A stretch of DNA of 43,495 bases, from assembly GCA_036337945.1 (NCBI GenBank), contig JAYZDF010000144.1, positions 1-43,495 on the forward strand, given 5' to 3'. Source of the DNA: JAYZDF01 sp036337945 (GTDB taxonomy: Bacteria; Myxococcota; Kuafuiibacteriia; Kuafuiibacteriales; Kuafuiibacteriaceae). Every line of letters begins with the position of its first letter. Positions within the stretch are counted from its first letter, which is position 1. The position numbers were made by a program, and so were the translations under genes. A model generated the notes under the pieces. That model was given only the letters and a program-made list of their open reading frames with translations, ran no database searches and was not told the DNA's origin. Shown piece by piece: positions 7,811-15,665 of the stretch.

Positions 7811-8401
7811 ATGGCAGATTGTTGGACATGCGGCGCGGAACGCGGCCGAGCAACCTTTTGTCCGAGTTGTGGGCTCATCCAGCCTGTGGTCAAAAATACA
7901 AGCTTTTTTGATAGCTTGGAGCTTGAACCAGTTATGCGGCTATCTCGTAGCAAGCTTGAAAAAGCATATAGAACCCAAGCTCAAAAAGTCCATCCTGACC
8001 GTTTTGGACGAGAATCTCGCATGGAACGTCGACTGGCATTAGAACAAACAACCCACATCAACGACGCCTATCAAACTTTGAAGAAGCCCCGCAGAAGGGC
8101 AGAATATCTAATGAAGCGGGCCGGGCACGAAGTGGGTACTGAAGAGCAGCGTGTCAAGGACATGGACTTTCTCATGGAGATGATGACCCTTCGCGAGACA
8201 CTCGAGGAAGCCACGACACACGAACAAATTGAACCGATAGAAGAACAGATTCAAACTCGCTTTGATAACCACATTGAACGACTAGAACGTTTCTTCGACG
8301 ATAAAGACGGGTCAGAAGAGGAAGCTTTGGCATCTTTAGAACAGCTTCGCTTTCTTGAGAGATTTTTGGACGAGGTCGAGCACAAGTTTGACACTTATTA
8401 G
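7811..8401 (+). CDS. hscB: Fe-S assembly co-chaperone HscB with N-terminal four-cysteine knuckle
   Basis: A 196-residue J-type co-chaperone that brings IscU to HscA and stimulates its ATPase. Residues 1-22 form a CxxC...CxxC zinc knuckle (C4, C7, C17, C20: CWTCG and FCPSCG). The J domain follows, with the HPD motif at 61-63 (KVHPDRFG). The C-terminal three-helix IscU-binding domain covers ~105-196 (DMDFLMEMMTLRETLEEA). E. coli HscB lacks the cysteine knuckle, but human HSC20 has one with the same CWxCG...FCPxC look, in the same place. The protein is otherwise normal in length and order. It starts at ATG 7811, 18 nt after iscA, and ends 8 nt before hscA. Secure as HscB; zinc binding is inferred. 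Confidence 0.93.
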   Translation: MADCWTCGAERGRATFCPSCGLIQPVVKNTSFFDSLELEPVMRLSRSKLEKAYRTQAQKVHPDRFGRESRMERRLALEQTTHINDAYQTLKKPRRRAEYLMKRAGHEVGTEEQRVKDMDFLMEMMTLRETLEEATTHEQIEPIEEQIQTRFDNHIERLERFFDDKDGSEEEALASLEQLRFLERFLDEVEHKFDTY

Positions 8402-8409
8402 GACGTAAA

Positions 8410-10263
8410 ATGGGATTACTTCAAATTGGCGGTGGGCCAAAAGAGAAATGCGCCGGCAGAGTTATCGGCATTGATTTGGGTACAACCTATTCTTTGGTTG
8501 CAACCGTGAAAGATGGTAACCCCCTCGTGATTCACGACGATGAGGGAAGAGCGAGTCTTCCTTCCGTTGTTTATTTTGGTCCCGATAATCAAATCGAGGT
8601 TGGTGAACAGGCAAGAAGCCAAGCAGCGAACCGTAGTGGGCGAACTATCGCCTCCGCCAAGCGCTTTATGGGTCGCGGACAGCAGGAATCTCAGAGTATT
8701 GATGAGTTATCTCCCTATCAATTTGCGACAGACAACGAAGGCCCCGTCGTAAAATTTCAGATTGCAACAGACCAAGCTGTGACCCCCATGGAGGTAGGTG
8801 CAGAGGTCCTAAAAGCATTAAAACTGCGAGCAGAAAAAGAGTTGGATGGCGAACTCGATGGCGCGGTGATCACTGTTCCAGCCTATTTTGATGACGCGCA
8901 GAGGCAGGCCACTCGAGATGCTGCTCGCCTCGCGGGCCTAAATGTATTGCGACTCCTTAATGAGCCAACAAGCGCGGCACTCGCGTACGGCCTAGACAAA
9001 AAGAAAGACGGTATCTTCGCTGTTTTCGATATGGGCGGTGGTACGTTTGATATTTCTATTCTCAAACTCGAAGATGGTGTGTTTCAGGTTCTTTCAACAG
9101 GTGGAGACTCACGTTTAGGAGGTGACGACTTCGACCGAGCGATTGCCGAACATTTTCTCTCTGAGTCGGGCCAAGATCCAAGAACAACTGATAGTGCCAC
9201 TGCAGCTCTCTCTTTGCATGAGTCGCGACTCGCAAAGGAACGTCTCACCACCGAAACGACCACAACGATCAAAATCGGGGGACAAGAATTCTCGCTGTCG
9301 CAAGAACAGTTTGCCGAAATTATCCAGCCCGTCATCGATCGTGTGCGCGGTCCGGTTCGACGAGCCTTGAAAGATGCTGAATTGAAAGCGAAAGAACTTG
9401 ATGGGGTCGTATTAGTGGGGGGCTCGACACGAGTATTGGCCGTTCGCCAATACGTTCAAGAAGTATTTGGACAAGAACCTCTCGCTGATATTGATCCTGA
9501 CAAAGTAGTAGCATTGGGTGCTGCTGTTCAAGCCGATATGCTTGGTGGTTCCGGTCCACGAGACGACGTACTTCTTCTCGATGTGTTACCGCTATCGCTC
9601 GGGATTGAAACAATGGGAGGCGTTGTTGAAAAGCTTCTTCACCGTAATCAAACTATCCCTGCCTCGGCTGGTCAGGAATTTACAACGTATGCAGACAATC
9701 AAACCGGGATGGATTTCCACATTGTTCAAGGTGAGCGTGAAACGGTGGCTGCCTGTCGGTCTTTAGCCCGCTTCAAACTTTCTGGTATACCGCCGATGGG
9801 CGCGGGTATGGCTCGGGTAAAGGTGCTGTTTAACGTTGATGCGGACGGAATCCTGCACGTTTCTGCTGAAGAAGAAACAACAAACACCCGCTCGGCGATT
9901 GAGGTTAAGCCCTCTTATGGACTCGATGATGACACGATTGAAAGGATGATACTGGAGTCCATTGAAAATGCTCGTACCGACGTATCAGAACGAATGCTTA
10001 TCGAAAAAAGAGTCGATGCCGATCGTATTCTTCTCGCGTTAAAGGCCGCTCTAAAACAAGATGAGGACTTACTCACTCCGGATGAGCTTATAGAGCTCGA
10101 GGGCGGTATTGCTGCTCTTGAGGAAGCAAAACGAAATACTAATCATCGTCTAATCGAGCAACGGACTGAGCAGCTCGATAAGCTCTCCGTGGAGTTCGCC
10201 GCTCGACGAATGGATCGCTCGATCAATGATGCATTGTCAGGAAAACAGGTCAAACAATTATAG
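8410..10263 (+). CDS. hscA: Fe-S assembly Hsp70 chaperone HscA
   Basis: A 617-residue Hsp70, the length of E. coli HscA (616). The ATPase domain begins after an 18-residue leader, with IGIDLGTTYSLVATV (phosphate 1). It continues with LRLLNEPTSAALAYGL, FDMGGGTFDISILKLEDG (phosphate 2) and VVLVGGSTRVLAVRQ (adenosine). The interdomain linker is LLLDVLPLSLGIETMGG. The substrate-binding domain (~400-530) and a short helical lid follow. HscA uses ATP to drive release of clusters from IscU via its LPPVK motif, which is present in the IscU here. It lies directly downstream of hscB, which separates it from a general DnaK. No ferredoxin or iscX gene follows; the next gene is a MOSC protein only 2 nt away. 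Confidence 0.95.
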   Translation: MGLLQIGGGPKEKCAGRVIGIDLGTTYSLVATVKDGNPLVIHDDEGRASLPSVVYFGPDNQIEVGEQARSQAANRSGRTIASAKRFMGRGQQESQSIDELSPYQFATDNEGPVVKFQIATDQAVTPMEVGAEVLKALKLRAEKELDGELDGAVITVPAYFDDAQRQATRDAARLAGLNVLRLLNEPTSAALAYGLDKKKDGIFAVFDMGGGTFDISILKLEDGVFQVLSTGGDSRLGGDDFDRAIAEHFLSESGQDPRTTDSATAALSLHESRLAKERLTTETTTTIKIGGQEFSLSQEQFAEIIQPVIDRVRGPVRRALKDAELKAKELDGVVLVGGSTRVLAVRQYVQEVFGQEPLADIDPDKVVALGAAVQADMLGGSGPRDDVLLLDVLPLSLGIETMGGVVEKLLHRNQTIPASAGQEFTTYADNQTGMDFHIVQGERETVAACRSLARFKLSGIPPMGAGMARVKVLFNVDADGILHVSAEEETTNTRSAIEVKPSYGLDDDTIERMILESIENARTDVSERMLIEKRVDADRILLALKAALKQDEDLLTPDELIELEGGIAALEEAKRNTNHRLIEQRTEQLDKLSVEFAARRMDRSINDALSGKQVKQL

Positions 10264-10265
10264 CG

Positions 10266-11048
10266 GTGGCTACTCTTAGCCAAATATTCATCTACCCGGT
10301 CAAGTCGTGTGCAGGGATTGAAGTTCCAGAGGCGGTCGTTACCTCTCGAGGTCTTCAATTCGATCGACACTGGATGGTCATCGATGAAAATGGCCTGTTC
10401 GTGACGCAGCGGGAAGAGCCGCGGATGTCACAAATCCTTCTCTCGATTTTAAAACCTGGATTTGAGGCATCTTTTGGGTCGAGCCGAGTTTATTTAGATC
10501 CTTTGGAAAGTGGTCCTTCACAGGTCGTTCGTGTTTGGAACGATGACGTCAAAGCAACTGTTTGTCGCAGAGAAGTGAACGATTGGTTTAGTGGTGTCCT
10601 CAATCGCCCCGTGCGGGTGGTGAAAATGTCAGAAGATGCTCGTCGATTAGTTGATCAGAAGTTTGCCAATAAAAATGATGTCGTCAGTTTTGCTGATGGT
10701 TTTCCATTCTTGTTGCTTTCTCAGGCCTCAATCGACGAATTAAAGAGTCGGTTGTCTCAAGCGGGTGATGTTCTTCGATTTCGACCAAATCTTGTCATTA
10801 GCGGTGTTTCTGCTCACGCCGAAGACGGCATGGACGAGTTTATGATTAGCGGAATTCGTTTTCGTTGTGCAAAACCATGCGCTCGATGTGTCATTCCCAC
10901 CATCGATCCTGCCTCTGGTAAAAAAGATCCTGAAATAAATAAAGTACTGTCTAAGTATCGAAAATTCGATGGAAAGATTTTATTTGGTCAAAACCTCGTG
11001 CACCTAGGTTCCGGTACTCTGCAAACTGGAGCCAAAATTGAACTCTAG
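10266..11048 (+). CDS. MOSC-domain molybdenum-cofactor protein (mARC/YcbX type)
   Basis: A 260-residue protein starting at GTG 10266, 2 nt after hscA. The N-terminal MOSC_N beta-barrel is clear (IFIYPVKSCAGIEV, then GLQFDRHWMVIDENG and TQREEPRM). The MOSC domain contains FRPNLVISG and PCARCVIPTIDPASGKK, where C205/C208 match the conserved CxRC of mARC and YcbX proteins; the first-position cysteine of the family coordinates molybdenum. These enzymes reduce N-hydroxylated compounds. E. coli YcbX has a C-terminal ferredoxin domain; this protein ends after the MOSC domain, so it needs a separate electron donor. Tight linkage to hscA suggests cotranscription with the isc genes. Substrate unknown. 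Confidence 0.85.
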   Translation: MATLSQIFIYPVKSCAGIEVPEAVVTSRGLQFDRHWMVIDENGLFVTQREEPRMSQILLSILKPGFEASFGSSRVYLDPLESGPSQVVRVWNDDVKATVCRREVNDWFSGVLNRPVRVVKMSEDARRLVDQKFANKNDVVSFADGFPFLLLSQASIDELKSRLSQAGDVLRFRPNLVISGVSAHAEDGMDEFMISGIRFRCAKPCARCVIPTIDPASGKKDPEINKVLSKYRKFDGKILFGQNLVHLGSGTLQTGAKIEL

Positions 11049-11883
11049 ATCAGGTCTCGTTCTGATTCACTGTGCCGTTCTTCTTTTCGGTCTCGCAGGA
11101 CTTTTCGGAAAAACAATTGCTCTATCATCCTTACAGATAACTTGGGGCCGAACCCTTTTTGCTGCGATTAGCTTGGGCGCAGCGATTCGATTTTCTGCGC
11201 AGTCGTTCTGGGTCAAACGGAAACATATTTCTGTTTTCATAATTATGGGCTGCCTCTTAGCAGCGCATTGGTGGACGTTTTTTCATGCAATACAAATATC
11301 GACCGTTGCGATAGGCCTGCTTAGTTTCGCCGGTTTTCCGATCGTCGTCATTTTATTAGAGCCTTTTTTCGATGAGGTTTCCTTTCATTTCTCAAATCTT
11401 CTCTATGCCATTCTCACTATCGTCGGTGTATTTCTCGTTTTGCCGGAAATTAGCTGGGACTCAAACCTGACCATGGGTGGAGTATGGGGGTTACTATCGG
11501 GAGCTCTTTATGGGTTTGTCACCCTTATCAATCGAAGGTTTATCTCACAGTACTCTGCACTTACTATCGGTTTCTGGCAGTATCTAATCGCATGTGCGGC
11601 CCTCAGCTTGGGACTGCGTCAGGGCGGGGGCGACTGGGGCTCCGAAGAACTCGTTGAATTGGTAGTTCTTGGCGTTGTTTTTACCGCTCTTGCGCACGGG
11701 CTTTTTATCCAAGGAATGAAAACAGTTTCGGCTACGACAGCCAGCTTGGTAGGGACTCTGGAGCCCGTTTATGGTGTGACTGCCGCTTCGGTCGTTCTTA
11801 GTGAATTTCCTAGTGTGAGAACGATACTTGGCGGGGCCGTCGTTATGCTAGTGGTGGCACGAATAAGCACTAAAGATCGATGA
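11038..11883 (+). CDS. EamA/DMT-family membrane transporter
   Basis: A 281-residue integral membrane protein with about ten hydrophobic segments, the usual size and layout of a two-repeat EamA (drug/metabolite transporter) protein. The first repeat begins LIHCAVLLFGLAGLFGKTI and the second begins near MGGVWGLLSGALYGFVTLI. The final repeat contains ASLVGTLEPVYGVTAASVVL, a typical EamA signature. It starts at TTG 11038, overlapping the MOSC gene by 11 nt, so translation is likely coupled. Substrate cannot be read from the sequence. It is the last gene of the isc-headed run; a 104-nt gap follows. Confidence 0.82.
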   Translation: MNSRSGLVLIHCAVLLFGLAGLFGKTIALSSLQITWGRTLFAAISLGAAIRFSAQSFWVKRKHISVFIIMGCLLAAHWWTFFHAIQISTVAIGLLSFAGFPIVVILLEPFFDEVSFHFSNLLYAILTIVGVFLVLPEISWDSNLTMGGVWGLLSGALYGFVTLINRRFISQYSALTIGFWQYLIACAALSLGLRQGGGDWGSEELVELVVLGVVFTALAHGLFIQGMKTVSATTASLVGTLEPVYGVTAASVVLSEFPSVRTILGGAVVMLVVARISTKDR

Positions 11884-11987
11884 AATGCCGATTTGGCTCA
11901 ATGTAAGGCAGTTTCAGTAATTTGAATCCTTGAATTTTGTCGGGGCTTAAGGCGGCAGGTTTCGATTCATGATACCCACAGGGTGCC

Positions 11988-14900
11988 GTGAAGAGCTTAG
12001 AGCGAACCGTTGGCCTAGTAGGCGTGATCGGAATCAGCATCAGTTCCATGATGGGCAGCGGTGTATTTGTTTTACCAGGTATCGGTGCTTCTGCAACTGG
12101 GTCCTCGGTGAGTCTTGCCTTCTTAGTTGCGGCTTTGTGTGTATTGCCGGCGGCTTTATCGAAAGCCGAACTTGCGACGGCCATGCCCACATCAGGCGGC
12201 ACCTACGTTTATATTGATCGCGCAGTCGGACCTCTGTGGGGAACGATAGCTGGCCTTGGTCTCACGGCCGCATCTTTATTTAAGAGTGCATTTGCTTTGA
12301 TGGGTTTTGGGGAATATCTCAAAGTCACTGTCGCGGCGATACAGGGTACTCAATCTGTCGATTTCAACACTACTCCTTATGCACTAGGTTGTTTAGCCTT
12401 CATTGTTCTTCTCAACATCTTCGGTGTTCGAAAAGTTTCGAAGTTACAAACCGTGGTGGTCGGTATAGCTCTACTCTGCTTTGGAGTAGTCATTAGTGTT
12501 GCGGCGAAAAATTTTCCTGCAGAACAATCGGCTCTCAAGGAAACGTCTTTTTTTGCGGGTGGTATTGTAGGTTTTGCCGAAACCGTGGGGCTGTTATTTG
12601 TTGGTTTCGCTGGTGTCACAAAAATAGCGGCCATTGCGGAGGAAGTAAAAGACCCAGCGCGGAATCTGCCTCGGGGGATGCTGTTATCTTTATTCGGCGT
12701 CACGGCTATCTATTTTGCAATGTCCTTTACGCTCGCTGGCTCACTTCCCATGGAACAGTTGGAAGGTAATCAGACAGCTCTCTACACGTTGGCCAATGTT
12801 CTTCTCGGTCGCGAGATGTCCATCATCATGGGTATCCTCGGTGCTGTGACAATGACCGCAATGGCAATGGCAGGAGTCCTTGCTACATCGAGGTTTCCAT
12901 TCGCGATGAGTCGCGACAGACTTTTGCCTTCTTTTCTGAGCGAAGTACATCCGCAATACGGGACGCCTGTTTACGGGATTATTTTCATTGGGATCTCAAT
13001 GGCGACAGTGATTCTCACGGTCGATATTGTCGTGGTTGCGAAAATAGCGAGTGCCGTCAAAATAATGCTCTTTCTGGCCGTCAATCTCATCGTGATTATT
13101 TTGCGTGAAGGAAAGGTACAGTGGTACCAGCCTTCTTATCGCACACCGCTTTATCCAGCAGCCCAAATTTTCGGGATAGTCGTCTCTTTTGCGTTGCTGT
13201 TTCTTCTCGGTGCTAAAGTGCCTATCGCAATCGCCGGCATTACTATTCCTGGTATGCTTGTCTATTTTCTCTACAGTCGCAAGAGAGTGGAACGCAGGGG
13301 TGTATTTGGGATTTTGGGCAAGCGTAAAGATCTTATAATCGCGAGGCCAACGGTCATGGATTTAGAGACCGTAAATCTCGAAGGCAAACATGCCGCTGTG
13401 GTTGTTCCCTTGTTGGGAGAGGAGCACTCTCCCGAGGCGCTTGCCGAAGTAGGTGCTACCTTGGCCGGAAGTCGAACGGTTGAAGTTCTGCACGTCACTG
13501 ATGTGCCTGACCAAGTATCTCTATCTGCTGTTGCTCTTGAGGATTCGGTCGAAGTCAGCGCACTTCAACGGCGAATTGGAGCGATGTCTCAAACTAAGGA
13601 TGCGACTCTTCATGTTTCACCTGTCGTAACTCGTGATGTGGTACAAACGGTTCACGACTCAACAAAAAGCCTGGAGTGCGAATGGGTTGTGATGGCTTGG
13701 CAAGGCAAAACGAGTAATCGTTTTGGTATCCTCAGTCCTCTCGGTTGGCTGGCAGACCATCTTTCATGCAATCTAGCGCTCTATAAAGACGCTGGAGTTC
13801 GCTATATACGACATATTCTCGTTTATGCAGAGCCGGGCCCTGATGATGCTCTTGTCGTATCTACCTCTGATCTACTGGCGAAGGAATATAATGCCGAACT
13901 CACATTTGTCCGTTTTGTCTCTGACGACCAAGATGCTCCTGAACTACAATCTGAAGGCGATTACCTTGATCAAATTCGAGCGATGTGTTCAGCGAATACT
14001 CGAAGTTTAATCCTTCGAGGAGACAGTGAGATTGAGGCGATTGCAGGTGCAACCGCAGCCTATGACCTTTTGGTGCTAGGCGCGCCCCCAGACACGTCAT
14101 TCACAAAGCGCCTATTGGGCACAGATCGAGATAAGCTTACAGAGCAAGCGACCTGCTCAGTGTTGCGGCTGAAGACGAGCAAAGTAAGTACCAAACACCC
14201 TTCTTTGATTCAGCAGATCACCCCTGCTGAAGATCCTCATGGAATACTTCATTTTATCGATGACTCCTGCGCCCAAGCGCGAATCAATATTACCAAGAAG
14301 GAAGCATTGTTTACTCATATTGCGCAGTCTTTTTCGCGTTCCCATCCCAAGCTTGATACAGCTGCCGTCGAAAAAGCGCTGTGGGAGCGTGAAAAAGCAC
14401 AGAACACCTCCATTGGTTTAGGTATTGCATTACCTCACGCTACGCTGGCGGATGCAGAAGAAACTCTTTTGGGTGTATTCACGACTGATACGCCGATTGA
14501 TTACAGCTCACCGGATGGTTCGAAGATAGACTTATTCTTTGTAACCATTGGACCACCAAGAGCTCGTCAAACTCACCTGGTTTTATTGTCTACTCTCTCT
14601 AGAATGATTGTTTCTGAAGGCTTTGCCCAGTCGATTCGGTCTAGTGAAACCTCGACTGAGTTACTTGAGGTGCTAGGACGAACATCACTCTCCGAGGATG
14701 CTCCGAAGAAAAAATTGCGACGTGAAGGTTCCGGTCGGGCACTAAAGAGCAAAACTTTGCCACCAAATCTCCGGCAACGTTTAGACGCCCGAATCATCCA
14801 TGCTCACCTCGATGTCGAAACAAAAGGAGAATTATTTGACCGAATTTCTCAACTGATCGCGGATGACCTTCAAACGGACAACGCGATTGAGCTACTTGAC

Positions 14901-15236
14901 TCATTCCATGAACATGAGCTTGAGCACAACACGGGCATTGGATTAGGCGCCGCAGTACCACGAGCGACGCTTTCGGATATTGGGAATACTTGCTTGGGAA
15001 TCTTTACGACGAAGAAGCCCATACAATATGGTTCACCGGACAGTGTTCCAGTTGATGTTTTCTTTACGACCGTCGGGCCCTTATCTCAGCAACGGTTGCA
15101 ACTGAACGTGCTGACCGCTGTCGTACAACTCGTTTCTACTACGTCCTCTCTCTCATTATTACGAGATGCGGATACGCATGACGAACTTCTCGAAGCCTTT
15201 GAAAAATCGATCAAAGAATTGACGAGAGAGGGGTAG
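11988..15236 (+). CDS. APC-family permease fused to USP-like and two PTS EIIA-like domains
   Basis: A 1082-residue fusion starting at GTG 11988. Residues 1-~440 are an APC-superfamily permease of ~12 helices, with GISISSMMGSGVFVLPG at the start and LPRGMLLSLFGVTAIYF and FAMSRDRLLPSFLSEVHP later. Residues ~460-600 and ~603-735 resemble two universal-stress-protein folds; the second includes YDLLVLGAPP. Two EIIA (fructose/nitrogen type, PtsN-like) domains follow. EIIA-1 has GIGLGIALPHATL, with the phospho-acceptor at H817. EIIA-2 has the same motif as GIGLGAAVPRATL, with R992 in place of histidine, so it cannot be phosphorylated in the usual way. Such tails suggest that transport is gated by nucleotide and phosphorelay state. 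The transported amino acid or cation is unknown. Confidence 0.85.
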   Translation: MKSLERTVGLVGVIGISISSMMGSGVFVLPGIGASATGSSVSLAFLVAALCVLPAALSKAELATAMPTSGGTYVYIDRAVGPLWGTIAGLGLTAASLFKSAFALMGFGEYLKVTVAAIQGTQSVDFNTTPYALGCLAFIVLLNIFGVRKVSKLQTVVVGIALLCFGVVISVAAKNFPAEQSALKETSFFAGGIVGFAETVGLLFVGFAGVTKIAAIAEEVKDPARNLPRGMLLSLFGVTAIYFAMSFTLAGSLPMEQLEGNQTALYTLANVLLGREMSIIMGILGAVTMTAMAMAGVLATSRFPFAMSRDRLLPSFLSEVHPQYGTPVYGIIFIGISMATVILTVDIVVVAKIASAVKIMLFLAVNLIVIILREGKVQWYQPSYRTPLYPAAQIFGIVVSFALLFLLGAKVPIAIAGITIPGMLVYFLYSRKRVERRGVFGILGKRKDLIIARPTVMDLETVNLEGKHAAVVVPLLGEEHSPEALAEVGATLAGSRTVEVLHVTDVPDQVSLSAVALEDSVEVSALQRRIGAMSQTKDATLHVSPVVTRDVVQTVHDSTKSLECEWVVMAWQGKTSNRFGILSPLGWLADHLSCNLALYKDAGVRYIRHILVYAEPGPDDALVVSTSDLLAKEYNAELTFVRFVSDDQDAPELQSEGDYLDQIRAMCSANTRSLILRGDSEIEAIAGATAAYDLLVLGAPPDTSFTKRLLGTDRDKLTEQATCSVLRLKTSKVSTKHPSLIQQITPAEDPHGILHFIDDSCAQARINITKKEALFTHIAQSFSRSHPKLDTAAVEKALWEREKAQNTSIGLGIALPHATLADAEETLLGVFTTDTPIDYSSPDGSKIDLFFVTIGPPRARQTHLVLLSTLSRMIVSEGFAQSIRSSETSTELLEVLGRTSLSEDAPKKKLRREGSGRALKSKTLPPNLRQRLDARIIHAHLDVETKGELFDRISQLIADDLQTDNAIELLDSFHEHELEHNTGIGLGAAVPRATLSDIGNTCLGIFTTKKPIQYGSPDSVPVDVFFTTVGPLSQQRLQLNVLTAVVQLVSTTSSLSLLRDADTHDELLEAFEKSIKELTREG

Positions 15237-15262
15237 ACGCTTTTGCATCGTAAAGTCTCAGC

Positions 15263-15658
15263 TTGCTGAAAGAGAAATCGATATCAGACTCTATCATTGA
15301 GACTTCGCTCTGTGATGAGACGACACCGTCTAAAGCCCCTGGAGTGTATTGTGCTCGATGCCGTCAACAGCTCGCGGATACCTCATCAATTTTTTCCTTG
15401 GCTGGACAGCCTACCCACAATGCATTTGCAAATCCTGCAGGTTTTCTTCGGGTTGTGATTACCTTTGAGTCCGTCCGTAACTATACCGAAGAGGGGCATG
15501 TCACGAAGGATTTTACCTGGTTTGCTGGTTATTCATGGCAGGTGATTTATTGTCAAAGCTGCAAATCTCATCTTGGATGGAAGTATCACTCAAATACTCA
15601 GGGAACACCGAATTTGTTTTACGGCCTACTGCAGACTGCTATTCTTGTTGATGAATAA
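15263..15658 (+). CDS. Bacterial cereblon-like CULT-domain protein
   Basis: A 131-residue protein consisting of a short leader and one CULT domain, the fold of the thalidomide-binding region of cereblon. Four cysteines form the zinc site: C30/C33 (YCARC) and C97/C100 (YCQSC). The diagnostic segment is FTWFAGYSWQVIYCQSCKSH and then LGWKY. It supplies the three tryptophans of the aromatic ligand cage (W86, W92, W106). Stand-alone bacterial CULT proteins of this size are known from Magnetospirillum and bind cyclic-imide and uridine-like ligands; their cell role is unsettled. No ATG is available; TTG 15263 is the likely start. It follows the permease fusion by 26 nt and may be cotranscribed. Confidence in the domain is high, but function is open. 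Confidence 0.85.
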   Translation: MLKEKSISDSIIETSLCDETTPSKAPGVYCARCRQQLADTSSIFSLAGQPTHNAFANPAGFLRVVITFESVRNYTEEGHVTKDFTWFAGYSWQVIYCQSCKSHLGWKYHSNTQGTPNLFYGLLQTAILVDE

Positions 15659-15665
15659 CCGACTT

